Shown one piece after another: positions 37,908 through 50,450 of a stretch of DNA of 64,000 nt. The stretch is taken from positions 1 to 64,000 of the forward strand of contig JAIWNF010000048.1 of assembly GCA_025093555.1 (NCBI GenBank), in the 5' to 3' direction. The notes under the pieces are model-generated. The model was not told where the DNA came from. It searched no databases and saw only the letters and a list, made by a program, of their open reading frames with translations. Made by a program: the position numbers and the translations under genes. This stretch comes from Circinella umbellata (taxonomy: Eukaryota > Mucoromycota > Mucoromycetes > Mucorales > Lichtheimiaceae). Numbering within the stretch: the stretch's first letter is position 1; each line of letters begins with the position of its first letter.

Positions 37908-38988
37908 TAATATATATATTGGTATGATAATGGTAAACTAACTTATCTATATCCAATGCGTATCATAAAAAAAATAAATAATTAATTGCTAGGTTGGAAA
38001 AAAAAATACTCTCTACAAAAAAGTACTTACTGAATGAACAAGTTAAAAAAAAAGATGAAGAGGAGCATTTAATCAATCAAAAATTGTTTAATTTTATAAG
38101 CACAGGAATTGTTTGACAACAGAACAATAAAAAAAAGAACAATGGAAATTCTACCCATCTTTGGCAACAGATTGTTAAAATTTGTTAAAGTTGTCAAAAG
38201 TAATTTTCATGTTTTAAAGTTAATTTTATGCTAAGTCCAATATTAAAACTTCAAAAGTGATTAAATGTCATTTTATCTAGCATGAATATTACGAAAAAAT
38301 ATTTTAATGTTGTCAATCACTCACCAACTCGAGAGATTACATTGATATTTATCTCAATTCATAACATCCCTCAATATTCAAAGAGCAGTAAGTATGTAAG
38401 AAATAGGACTATGAACACCGGACCGCTTATGATGATATAATGATGACTTCATTTACTTTGTACAGTTTTACCCATTAAATATGTCTCGTCTTATTGTTTG
38501 TGATCAGCTTGCAACTGGACCATCATGCACTATCTTTAATGATTATTCCCTACTGGGAAAAAAAGCATCCAGGAGTTCTCTTATCCAGTTTCAAAATCTC
38601 TTTATTATTTATAAATATGATATTGTACAGAAACATAAATTCATCATTCCAACTTTTTCCATACTTCAATCGTATTTATTTTGATTATGTAAAGGTTGTT
38701 TATTATTATTGATTATAATAAAAACTGTTCTTCCATCCAAAAATGAAACAAACGTATTTTTAAGTAAATATTGCAGAATATAAAGATTTATAGAAAAAGA
38801 TACATTTTATTATTGTTATTGATGTGGTAATTATTCATTTCCTTCCTTTTTTTTTCTTTGTTATTATAAACAGTTAACGTGAGTACGAGCGTAAATGGTT
38901 CTGATTATACTTTTATGTTTTAATACATTGTATGATAAAGTATATACATACATCATATCATATGCTTTTATGTTTCTTTTTTATTCCA
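37908..38988. other. 1.1-kb gap
   Basis: AT-rich sequence with no gene recognised. It contains the promoter side of the peptide gene and the 3' side of the next minus-strand gene. Confidence 0.45.
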
Positions 38989-41872
38989 TCATAAGATATT
39001 TGAAATCCAAGATAAAACTGCTGAAGGATCTGTTCCATTTCCATCATCTTTTTCATCAGCATCATCATCATCATCATCTTCACGATACTTGCCAACCCAA
39101 TGCTCCAAAGCGTCATAGAATTCGTCATTACTGTTACTATCAGTATCATTAGCATGCTCTTCATTCTTCGTTTGTACTTTGTGGGTTGGCAACTCGATGT
39201 TAATTCCACTCCTACTATATCCCATATTTCTTGATAATGACACTGATGATGATGCTTCAGTTGCATGGCCATTCGATCTTTCGTTGTCCATTGACAAACT
39301 ACGGCTTACTTCCGTGTTTGTATTTGGCGAAGATCGAATGGCACTTTGCACTGTATTCGCAAGAGACTCGTTTCGTTCATGATACATCATTTTATCATCT
39401 CCATGCGTAGCGTATGATTGAGAAGAAGCCGGGAATTTTGTCGATCGTGACGGTTGAGGAAGAAAAGTAGCGGAGGGAGCGTCCACTCCTAATTCTTTTC
39501 GCTGTATTCGGGGATCCCTAAGCTGTTGTGATTCGCTTCCATATTGGGGTAATTGTTGAAGATATTGTTCTCGTTGTCTTTGTTGCTGAGGTGCTGATGT
39601 ATGAAGACTTGATTTAACTGCCTTTGTCAATCTTCCATCTTCATCCATATGCATTGGTTTTGATATTGTCATACCTGACACACTATCGAAAGTACTCTTA
39701 TTGTCATTGGTTGCAGGTGATGGTGAAAAAGAATATTGATCTCCTGATCGCATTGTTGCCAAAGCTTTTTCACGAAGTAATGCAGCAAGACGATCACTTT
39801 CGGTAGTAGGTGATTTCATCTTTCTTCGTTGTAATCCAGTTGTTTGCGCTTGAGAATCAGCATTGCTAACCACTTGTGCTAATTGAAATGGTGGAGAAAA
39901 AGAAATTACTGCTGGTTGTGAAGTTGGCATCAAAGGAGAGATAATAGAACCAGTAGCTAATTGTGTTTGTTGTGCTAGCAGTCTTTGTTCCATGACTTTT
40001 TGTCTAAAATAAAAATTGTTATAAAATTTATATATATGTATATATGTATATATATATATGGGTTATATGTGTATATATATAGAGAGAGAGAGGGAGAGCG
40101 CGTGAGAGAAGAAAAAAGAGATGAGTTTAAGTACAATTGATTCAAGAATAACAATAAAAAAAGGGTCTTACTCTTTCTTTCGGGTTTTATCTGCTATAGA
40201 AGTCGCCATATCACTGAGTGGTAAACCTGCCCTTAATGGGATTCGTTTCTAAATAGTAGATATACATATAAGTGAGCTACAATTCTTTTTGTAAAATATA
40301 TCATTGTTTTATCTACTTTATACTTTACCCAAAATATTTGACCTGCTCTATTTCGGATTTGATGTTTTATTGTGGTTCGCAATTCATCCAATATATCAGG
40401 ATATTTCACAATTTTTATTGGTTGTTCAAAAGCTAAATTATTTCATAGAGTTCATCATCATATCGGATCCGATTTACACAATAATATATATTAGTCTTCT
40501 TTTATTCTTATACGTACCAGCCTTTTCTTCTCATTTCTTACCATCTATTGCTTCTGTATAAGGCGTCTTGATGAGTAAAGTTGCATTGCTGGGACACATT
40601 GTTAGAATATGAGAAACCGCCTAACAATAACAACAATATAAAAAAAAGTTATAAAAACCAAAAGGATACTCATCAGTCATATGGGGAAGGGAGGAAAGAA
40701 AAAATATTAATTCTTCTTTTGTTCTGATAACATACCATGAATTCCCCGTAGGTACGATTTTTCTGTTTACCGTAAAAAGATTTGGATACATTTTCGAAAG
40801 ATCCTTTTTCCCATACAAGAGAATAGGAAACATGGAGGTCATTTTTACCATGTAGTTTTGGAGGGCCGTAAAAAGATATACCAATCCAAACAATGATATC
40901 TGCTGGTGGATCAGGTGGTCCACTTAAGTACTATTTTTATTCACAGATGAAAAGTATATTCAGGTTTTTTTAGTAAAGTAAATAATAATAAAAGATAAAT
41001 AAAGATGACAAACTTACTTTATTATATCTTCTCAACTTTCTAGCATCAGCCTATATGGTTAAACAGTAATAATTTTAATGTAAGTTTTTGTTCCTTTTCT
41101 TCTATATCAAACATATCCTATTGATAAGTCGAAAAGAAATATGTGTTCTTATTTATATACCTTGATCATCGAAAGAGGTTTATCTTTCGGTGTCACGGCA
41201 CTTGTAAGGGTTGGTTCTGAGCTTGAGGCATTAGAAGAAATTGTGGGATTAGTAGTTGTTGTTGACATAGTGACATTTGCTGCGGTAGGAGTGTCTTTTT
41301 GGATAGAAGATAATCGTCGAGGAGCTAATGGAACGTTATTGGTTCCTGTCATACCTATAAATATATGTTTGATATAAAACCATTTAGTTTTGTTATAATT
41401 TTTATATTTTGTACTTATTATTTAAAAAATAAATACCGCGAGGTGGTGTGGCAGGTCGAGGTGGTGGAGATGGTGTTGTGCGATGTTCTTTTTTAATTAT
41501 ACTCTCTCGACTCCTAGAAACTTCTCTTAATCGTGGATTAAAGTTTAATCCAGAAGAAAGTCGTTGCCTACTATTACTTCTTTCTGGAGAACGTGATCTT
41601 GACCGGGAAGACTGTCTCGGTCTTGGTTGTAATCGCGGATCTTTACTTCGACTTGGTCTGTAAGTATCTGCTCTTCTGTAAGTATCTGGTGCTCTCTGAG
41701 TGTCTACTTCTCTCTGAGTGTTTGGTGCTCTCTGAGTGTCTGGTGCTCTGTAAGTATCTGCTGCCCTGTAATTATCCGCTGCTCTGTAAGAGTCTGCTGG
41801 TCTGTAAGAATCTTCTGAATAAGGTAAATTATTATAGGATGGACTATAACTAGATGCTTCAAAAGGTCCCAT
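38989..41872 (-). CDS. Low-complexity protein with a probable catalytically dead RNase H-like domain
   Basis: Eight exons join in phase: 41872-41437, 41354-41161, 41050-41018, 40930-40736, 40620-40542, 40432-40329, 40248-40172, 40003-38989 (710 aa). Residues 23-72 are about eight hexapeptide repeats of the form YRxADx/QRAPDT, then an Arg/Ser-rich segment (RQSSRSRSRSPERSNSR). Residues about 230-370 show the RNase H order: a first strand DIIVWIGISFYG, SYSLVWEKGSFENVSKSFYG, KNRTYGEFMAVSHIL (E284 aligns with the catalytic Glu), ATLLIKTPYTEAI, and IFWKRIPLRAGLPLSDMATS. Three catalytic Asp positions appear replaced (Asp to Gly, Pro and Thr). The last 330 residues are polar, with DDDDDDADEKDD near the end. 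The fold is my pattern reading; no function can be given. Confidence 0.7.
41655..41808 (-). repeat. 18-bp coding minisatellite (hexapeptide YRxADx)
   Basis: Eight diverged 18-bp units encode SYRPAD, SYRAAD, NYRAAD, TYRAPD, TQRAPN, TQREVD, TQRAPD and TYRRAD inside exon 1 of the gene at 38989-41872. Confidence 0.85.
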
Positions 41873-42098
41873 TATGTTTATAGTTTTGGAAAGTGTGAGT
41901 GAGAGAGAAAAAAGAAAAAAATAAGGTCGAACCTGTTGAGTTTCATTTTTTTTTTTGATTGGCGATAAAGCAACAATTATCATTTTAGCATATAAGCATA
42001 TTCATATTAACAGGAATTTGTACAGTTTATTTTTAATATATTAGATATATGTATATATATATAGTGTTTGGAATTATAGAAAAGAGTTATTGATTGAA

Positions 42099-42373
42099 TT
42101 AAACATGATTAGGATCTTCACAAGTTCCATAGAGGGCTCCATTATAACGTCGACAATATAGGCCGTCGGAACAAACCAAGTTTTGAGTACATACTACATA
42201 ATCATGATAATAATAATATTGTATTAATTAATACAAGATATATATATAATATAAATATAAAACTTACGCTCATGCATAGATCTAAGACTTGGAACTGCAG
42301 CTGCTTGAGTATAAGTAATAGAGCATAACATCAATATGGTTGTTGTCATCAATAATATGATTGATTTGAACAT
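42099..42373 (-). CDS. Small secreted four-cysteine peptide
   Basis: Two exons, 42373-42268 and 42193-42099, encode a 66-aa precursor. The N-terminus MFKSIILLMTTTILMLCSIT with cleavage near TYTQA-AAV is a clear signal peptide. The mature part has four cysteines, C-x5-C-x5-C-x10-C, in LCTQNLVCSDGLYCRRYNG and YGTCEDPNHV. The start chosen is the ATG directly before the hydrophobic run; the longer upstream frame is the leader. The phase-1 splice restores the Cys-rich frame, supporting the model. It could be an effector or antimicrobial peptide; family unknown. Confidence 0.65.
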
Positions 42374-42592
42374 GATGAATATCAATTGTATCGTGCCAAA
42401 AAATATAAAAAATAAAAGAAAGAAGCAAAAAATATGTCTCGTTTTAAAGAGCAATTTGTATTATATATATGTATATGTCAGTGCCATCTTTAAATATTGA
42501 TATTAATTATCATTGAGTCCAGGGATAAACCAATTATCCAGTTCTATTTTCAATAAACCTTAAAGTCCTTATTTTTATTTATTTAAGTTGTT

Positions 42593-45500
42593 CTATGCTT
42601 TTAGAATGCTGGTCAGATGACCAATGGGTAATAAAGTAAACCGTGGAGCTTGAGAAACCATTGGAAGGACATTATGTTGTTGTTGTTGTTGACTAGCTAC
42701 TTTTCTTGACCTAATCATTTTTTTTTTTAAAAAAAAACATACATTGTTAGATATATATATCTACCTATTAATTTATAACACCCATCATTATCTTACCTTT
42801 CAAATGCTTCACGGTTAGGACGTGTTAATACACCAAATAGTAAAGTTTGTTTCAAGCAAAATCTTTCTGCATTAGGCAAGAAATGAGGTTCAAAAGCTGC
42901 CCAATTAATTGGATCAATGAACTCCTTAGTTTTATCCATAATTTTACGAAGTGAATCAGTCATAACACCTTCTTGGAATACTAGGTTCATGAATAAAATA
43001 TCAAAAATCAATTGAATTGCCCCCTTTTCTGTAATCATATCAGGAGAACTTTGAAGTCCACTGTAAAAATCGGATAAGCATTTGATCATTGTTTGTGTAA
43101 GTTGCTGTCTTAAATTTTGCATGATGAACTAATAAAATATAGTGGTTATTTTAGTTGGTGGGTTTAACATGTATGTTACTATTGCTACTATATAAAAAAT
43201 CCATTTAGATATATATTACCTTGTCTAATAAAGCACTATTTACATGCTGTAATTCAACGCAAATATGATATACAGCGAGTTCAATAGCACTAGTAGCTTG
43301 AATTGGTAATTTGATATCACCATCACCTACATCTATTTATCAATTGTTATTATAATAAAATGTTAATAACAATAGGAATATATATTTCTTATCAAGGGGG
43401 GGGTTCTTACCTGCCCATACTATAGCAGCAGAACATTCATCATTCCATTTCGTTCTTATCAGTCCTGCTGACAAACGTTTTCCAAATTCTGAAGCCAATG
43501 TCGAAATCCAATTTCCATGTGAACTATGGAATGTATCAAGTAGCTTATCTTGTAATTGTTTATATTTTGGATCTAACATTTAAAATGGTATTAGTATTAA
43601 AAAGAAAAGTAGCTTGGTACATATTATAATAATCTAATTTAATTGATATACCTTTATCTACACCACTTTTTAATTCAAGCGTTGCTGATTTCGTCAATGT
43701 TATTACCCGAGGTAATTCCTTGGATGAAGTAGCAATCGTTCTTGCTAATCGACCTACAAAAATGCTCATTTTGTTTGCTAAATATTTATAAGCATATAGA
43801 GTTAGGATAAACTATCATTTCATACAACTAATACATATCTATATTTATATAAAGTCTATCTCATTCCTTCCCACCTGCTTTTTCATCTGTCCAGTTCTTT
43901 AATTCATCTAATAAATTATTTAAACCAATGGCATATGTGGTTATTGAATTGAAACAAGCATCTTGAAAATACTTTTTAATCATATTGGTATCACTACAAG
44001 ATGTTTTATAATGATGTCAAAGAAAGAGATTAATTATTCTTACTCACACACACATAGACATAGACAGATAGAAAGAGAGAGATATCATTGATATATAATT
44101 AAATAGCAATAAACTTACGTCTTGCATTGAAATTGATCCTTTTCGGTATTATCGAGTTGATGATGTTCCAAGTCAGTTCGCATAGTTTGGAGAATATTAT
44201 CAAAAGCATATTGAAGGTCTTGAATTAATGGACTACGACCTTGCGATGCATCATTGAGTGTCTTTTTAAAGTCATCAATAGCTTTTGTTGCTGATGAATT
44301 AGGTAAAGGCAATGAAGTGCTATTCAATGATCGACTTGTCAAAGGATCTAATTCCAAAAAAAAAAGTGGCACAGTTATTTAATTTTTTCATACCACTACT
44401 CTTTATATTATTATTATTTTTTACCTCCAGATTCAATCTTTCTCCAAATAACTTGCTGTGGTTGATCCGATAATATCTTTGCATTTTCATCGATCAATTC
44501 TTTCGCTCGTGTATTAAATGCTTCTCTTAACAAAGAATCCCAAATCGAATAATGTTGCTCCAATAAGTGTTGGCATGTTTCAGACCATGTAGAGAAATCT
44601 CCTTTTTTATCTGAAAGCATCATCCCACTTCGACGATTTAATGTTGTATTGTTATTTGTACCTAAAAACTCCCATAATTTTGATCGTACATCCACTAATA
44701 CAGCATGGCTCGTTATTTGTTGTAACAAGGAACTTAAATGGGTCTGTAATAACTCTTCCATATTCTGTAACCATGATTGAGCAAATTGTTGTACATCACG
44801 CGATAATACATGTTCTCCTGCAGTTTCAGAAAGATGTGGAGTATAATTTTGAATGGATTCTGGTAAATAACGCATTAATAAATGAGCATTGGTACTAGGT
44901 GAAAAAACGCGTGTAATAGCAGGTGTTTTGGTGGACATGAAATTTTTTTCGATTTCTTCCACGTAGTGTGTGATCCATTGGTTTTTGGTATATATTTCAT
45001 AGATTTGAATTAATGTACGTTGGATGATTTGAATAACTTCCTTGAGTTGATAAGCTAAACGTGATTGTTGTTGTTGGTTATGTTGGAGTTGTTTTTTTGT
45101 TGTTGTCGAGGTAGATATCGTAGAGGTAGTTGAGGTAGTGACAAGGTCAGTTATCGCAGCTGTTCGACTATCCAGTAAATGCTCCATTGTTTCAAAATAG
45201 GTCTGATTGTCAAGTAACATAAGACATGTCAGAGTTTCTGCTACATTTTCTGATGTTTGATCAGGATTACGTAAATATGAGATAGATTTTTGAATAATTT
45301 GGGATCGGAAGAAACTTACAGCATCCCACTGTCTTTGAACTACAGGAAATGCTGCCTAAAACATGAGACAAGGAAAAAAAAAATTAAAAATGTTGTTTTT
45401 TTTTCAGGTACAGGCACATCTAATTGTTTTTGTTTACCTGTATATTAATCTCATCATCACTTTCCGAATCCAAATATTCATAAACTATTCTTGCAAGTTC

Positions 45501-46235
45501 ATATAATCGTGCACCGTGTAAATATTTATGATTCTCTAACGCGTGCCAAATCTAAAAAAAAAAAGAAAAAAAAACCTATTAAAATTATTTGTATAAATAT
45601 TAAGGAGTTTGATTGTATTTTCATTACTAACTTGCTCAGGAACATCAGCTAATGATTTAATTAATGATGCTAATGCATAAACATATCTTCGTTTTTGATC
45701 TGTAAAAAAAAGTAAAGAAGGGTAGAAATATAACAAATGGGTCATATCAACGTGGTAATGTTTAGCTTATATCATAGCAACGTGAACTATTCTGCATTGT
45801 CGTTATTTTCATACCATGTCCTTCTTCATTTTGACCAGTTCGAGCTTCTGCTGCTTTTTGTCGTATAGTTGACACATCACATGCTGCTTCCATCCGATCG
45901 AGCTTATTCTGAATTGAATGAGCGTTTTTACTCATAGCAATAATGGCATCTGCTGCAGAAATAAGATCCAAATATTGTTCACCAACCATAGAACGCAGTT
46001 CTTGTTTTTGTGTTTCAATGCTCATTCTAACATGTATATTATGCATTAGTGATGGGGATTATGGAAAAAAAAAAGTTGGTTATTTATTGTCTTTGAGAAG
46101 TAGTAGATATAAAGAGTATATGTACCTTGTACGTTTTTCAATACCACGTACTTCAGAAACGCTCACTTTAACTAAAAGCGAATCGGGATCATCGTCATTG
46201 AATTCAGTATTGTTATCAAAAGGTGGAGATGCCAT
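42593..46235 (-). CDS. COG1: Conserved oligomeric Golgi complex subunit 1
   Basis: COG tethers retrograde vesicles at the Golgi. Twelve exons join in phase: 46235-46126, 46026-45815, 45699-45632, 45551-45438, 45355-44425, 44347-44119, 43993-43875, 43777-43652, 43572-43411, 43332-43220, 43128-42797, 42710-42593 (877 aa). The Vps51-type N-terminal helix is present: KQELRSMVGEQYLDLISAAD, then AIIAMSKNAHSIQNKLDRME. Next come RRYVYALASLIKSLADVPEQ and HKYLHGARLYELARIVYEYL, then FPVVQRQWDAVSFFRSQII. The remainder is helical, with a poly-Thr/Ser/Gln insertion near residue 230 and a Q-rich tail. One donor is the unusual GTGGGA (after 43875). The neighbouring SWI1-like gene lies upstream on the same strand, 413 bp away. 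Confidence 0.92.
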
Positions 46236-46647
46236 TATGATTTTTCTTTATAATAATAAAAAAGTGAGAGCACGAAAAAAAAAAAAGCTGTCGGGGGTAC
46301 ACTGCTTAATGTGCTTTCTTATGTTACACACACCCTATTTCAAAATAGATCTTTCAAAAATAATAGCTATTGCATTTTGAAATAGGTATTGAAATATAAT
46401 TGAGAAAGATGAATAACAAAAACCAATATTTTAAAAATAATAAATAAACAAGATAAAATATATGTAAAAAAAAAAAAACAGAAAGAAAAAAAGAAAGAAA
46501 AAAGACTTTTTTATACACTTTAAGTGGGAATGTAAAAATATGTGTTTGGGGAAAGGGAAAGTAAACAAGGGAAGAGGAGGTTATGATGCTTATAAGCACT
46601 AAAGAAAGAAAGAAAGAAAAAAGAAAGAAAGGCAAGAACTATTATTA

Positions 46648-49600
46648 TTATGCTACATTATTAGAGGATGATGTTGATGGTGTATTATTATTATTGTTAT
46701 CCTCAGCTCCATCAATCAAATTCACCAAATCTGATAAATCCCGTAACAATTCTGCTTCAGTTGAAGGTCGTAACATGGCCATCATTAACATTTGGCGTAC
46801 TGCACTCATATCCAACATTTTATGAGCCATTTTTACCAAATATTCTTGTGGTACATCACTTTCTTCTCCTTGATGATGATGGTTTGAGTGTCGCTGTCCA
46901 TGGTGTCGTACCGGTTCCTCGCCACAAATAAATTTGCGTACCAATTCCATCCCTCGTTTTGTTACCACCACAAAATGTTGATTTCCAGTATCAGCCAAAG
47001 TAATGCATAATCGCAATATGGTCATAGCAACCGTACGATCACTTTCAAACAATGCTTCCTTAAGTTTTCGTTCATCGCCAAATCCATGTTCACTTAATAT
47101 GGTTACAATACTGTAGAGCCCCATAATCACATATTCTAATGTGGCCAGTTGACTTGACGTTAAATTATAAATGACTTTACCATCCAAGAAAAAGAAATCA
47201 CGTCGAATCAATGCGGCCAATTCCACCCAAATGCCACGTAATGCATCAATGGATGTTTTTTCAACCAATTTCGCAAATACTTTACGGTTTTCATAATTGA
47301 CAGCCACTTTAGCCCATATTTCTGCAGCCAGTAGTGAATAATAGGTATCAGGTCCATAGGTCAAAAAGTCATACGTCATTCGTACAAAGGTGCCTGCCAT
47401 GTCCGTTTGACGTAATGGTAACATCATTGATATATTGGAAAGGATGATTAGAACATTTTTACGGAAATCTAATGTATCCATTCGTCGAACACCAATATAC
47501 CATGCTTCTTGTCCTGCTGTATCCATACCGTCGATGGTTGCTACATGTCGTGTACTGTCCATAATACGTGTCATGATGGGAACAAATCGATCGTGATTGG
47601 CAAGGTATTCCATATTTTCAGGTGTAAATGATAAGTTGCGGAAAATGTTGAATATACATAAGCATCGATCACGTTGAGACGGCCATAAGTCAGATGTAGA
47701 ATCTTCTAATTTTGGTATCAGACTTTTCATTTCATCTAATGACATGTCAAATAATTCGGCATAGGTAAGGTCGTGTTGTTGTTCGTTGTTGCTGTTGGTA
47801 GTTGTATCTTTCGATGTGGACTTGTGAGAAGAATTAGAAGAAAAATCCATAAAATCACCCGTTGTGAACCGTGTACAGGTACCAAATATATCATGTTCCA
47901 TATAATCCAATAATACATCCAACAAATCATCACAATGAACCAATCCTAATCCATGTTGCGTTGTTATCACCGTTAAAATATTCAATGCATTTGTTACTTC
48001 CATTTTCATTCCAGATTTCAATGACATGTTTATTGCATGAATATCAATGGTTCCTAAAAAAAATAATCCATTCATTATTTTTCTAAAAGTAGTGAAAAAG
48101 AAAAATCCACATGTATATGTATACGTGTATACATATGTGCTCATTTCTTTTTTTTTTAAAAAAAAAAATAGACTTACCAAGTTCACTAAAATGAGGCATC
48201 ATGGGCTTAATATCAAATTTATCAAAATATTTCAAATCCACACCGCCATATGTCTCCACATTTCGTGTTTTTGGAATATATGGAATTGTTGCGGTGGGTG
48301 CTTCTTTTTCAATGGTATTACTAGGTGCAGGAGAACCATCCGTTTCACTTTTTGAAGGTCCAGGTGATGGTCTTGGTGATGGACTACCTTTATTAACATG
48401 ATTGATGGGACGATTGACCGGTGATGGTTCAGCCATGTTATTATTTTTTGCAGGTGATTCAGATTTAATAGGAGTCTGTGGAGGTTGTGGAGATTGCTGC
48501 TGCTGTTGTAGTGGCGTTTGAGATTGCTGTTGAGGCTGCTGTTGAGGCTGCTGTTGCTGTAAATCTATTTGACGATGCTGTTGTAATGGAGTAGAGCTTG
48601 CACTACCAGGCGTAGCAGATCGACGAGGAGTTGGGGAAGCATGTTTTTGCATCGGTGATTGTTGTTGTGTATAGTTCATTACATTTGGATTAAAGTTTCC
48701 TTGTTGTTGCGGTTGTTGACTTGGAACTTGTGTATCTTTTGGTGTCCCGTCACCACCTTGTCCCATTTGCTGTTGTTGTTGGGGTGACGCTTGAGAAGGT
48801 ATGTGCCGGTTATTATTATTTACTGATTGAGGTGATGACATATTGGCTTGCATCATTGCTTGCTGTTGTTGAGCTGTCATATGTTGCATATATCGACTCA
48901 TAGCTTGTGATGGGATTACCCGATTCTAATAGGTTTTTTATCATATTAAACGCATTCATTAGTATATATATATATATAGAAACATTCATTCCTACCCTTA
49001 ATTACTTCTCTTCATACCATTGGTGTACCTGGACCCATGCCAGGTGTTTGACCTTGTACAGGTGATGAAATAGATGCACCCATAGGTGAAGATGCTAATA
49101 ATTTTATTCAGGTTACACAAAATTCAGTTAGATTTTACACGTCCTTTTTGGCGTCTGTTGCGCGTATATTGGATATTATATATGTCCATCTTCTCTCCAC
49201 TTTTCCTTCTATCTTCCTTACCAGCAAAATCATTTGGCATTCGATTACCACCTACTTGAGGACTACCACCAATAACAGGAGATCCTTGAAAATGAGCATT
49301 ATTTAAAGCTGGAGATTGACTTGGTGATTGTCTCACTATTCGAATAAATGGACAAATAGACATAAACACACAAATCAAATTACAAAAAAAAATATATATA
49401 TCCCTTTTAGTATTTTTTTCTCATTTAAAAAATCAATATTCCCTTTAATACCATCATGTTTTCCCTAATTGTTGGTTTACCTCTGTTAAGGGCTGCCATT
49501 TGTTGCTGTTGTTGTTGTTGCTGTGCCTGTTGCTGTTGAAATAGTAGATTTTGAGGTGTATTAGGCGACATCATATCACCAGGTTGATACATTCCTCTAT

Positions 49601-50309
49601 TCTGTTGTTGTAATTGATTTTGTAAAGCTATAGTTTACGCCATAAAAAAAAAGTTGATTTCAGTTTTTTTTTTTTATATTTTCTTTCACTATATCAACAG
49701 CATATAAACGCGTCTTTCTTCCCCCTTCCCTTTTCTCCACGTTTTCCTTCCAAATAATAAAACAAAACAATTACCTCCATTAGGTGTGTTGGCTGGAAAC
49801 TGACCTAAAGTCTGTGGCGATGAATAAAGACTCTGTTGTTGTTGTGCCGATTGTTGTACCTGTTGTGCCTGCTGTTGTGCTTGTTGCTGTACCTGTTGCT
49901 GAGCTTGTTGTAATAGCTGCTGTTGATTTAAGTTATGTAAACCAGCAGCAGCTTGAGGCATTTGTGCTAATAAAGCCTGTTGCTGTTGGGTCGACATTTG
50001 ACCCAAAAAAGGATTCATATTCATTAGATCAGCCTGATCGAATTGACTCATATCTCCTCCACCTCCAGCACCTTGTTGTCCACCAACTTGTTGAGGTACA
50101 AACCCCATAGAGCCGAGATTGGGCGCACCACTAAAGTTCATATTATTCATACCAGCAGCCATAGCGGCTGCATTATATTGTAAAGATGGATCGTTCGATT
50201 GTTGCTGTTGTGCTTGTTGTTGTTGAAGAGCCATCATCATCCGAGCATTGGCAGCTTGTTGTGGAGTCATGGGCATACCTTGTGCTGTCGAAAAATATTT
50301 GGGGTCCAT
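46648..50309 (-). CDS. SWI1-like SWI/SNF chromatin-remodelling subunit without visible ARID
   Basis: Six exons: 50309-49775, 49627-49481, 49335-49222, 49094-49018, 48925-48178, 48053-46648, 1008 aa. About 500 N-terminal residues are Gln/Met/Asn/Pro/Ser-rich, typical of activation-type prion-like domains. The C-terminal half is the Swi1/BAF250 helical repeat region, recognisable by NVETYGGVDLKYFDKFD, FSELGTIDIHAINMSLKSGM, NALNILTVITTQHGLGLVHC then DDLLDVLLDYMEHDIF, and later FRNLSFTPENMEYLANH and FRKNVLIILSNISMMLPLRQ. Swi1/BAF250 proteins normally carry an ARID DNA-binding domain before this region. I find none in the exons or in the introns, which are 72-153 bp. Confidence 0.85.
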
Positions 50310-50415
50310 ATTGGCCTTTCCTTTTTTTGATAATGTCCTTGAAGGATGTTGATATTGTTATATGTATTTTCACAAGGTTTCAAATAAACAAATGGAATAA
50401 GATAAAAAGAGGCAG

Positions 50416-50450
<35 letters not shown>

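Noticed and set aside
42374..42454. Upstream part of the secreted peptide ORF
   Set aside because: It adds a second hydrophobic run before a complete signal peptide; the ATG at 42373 gives the normal layout.
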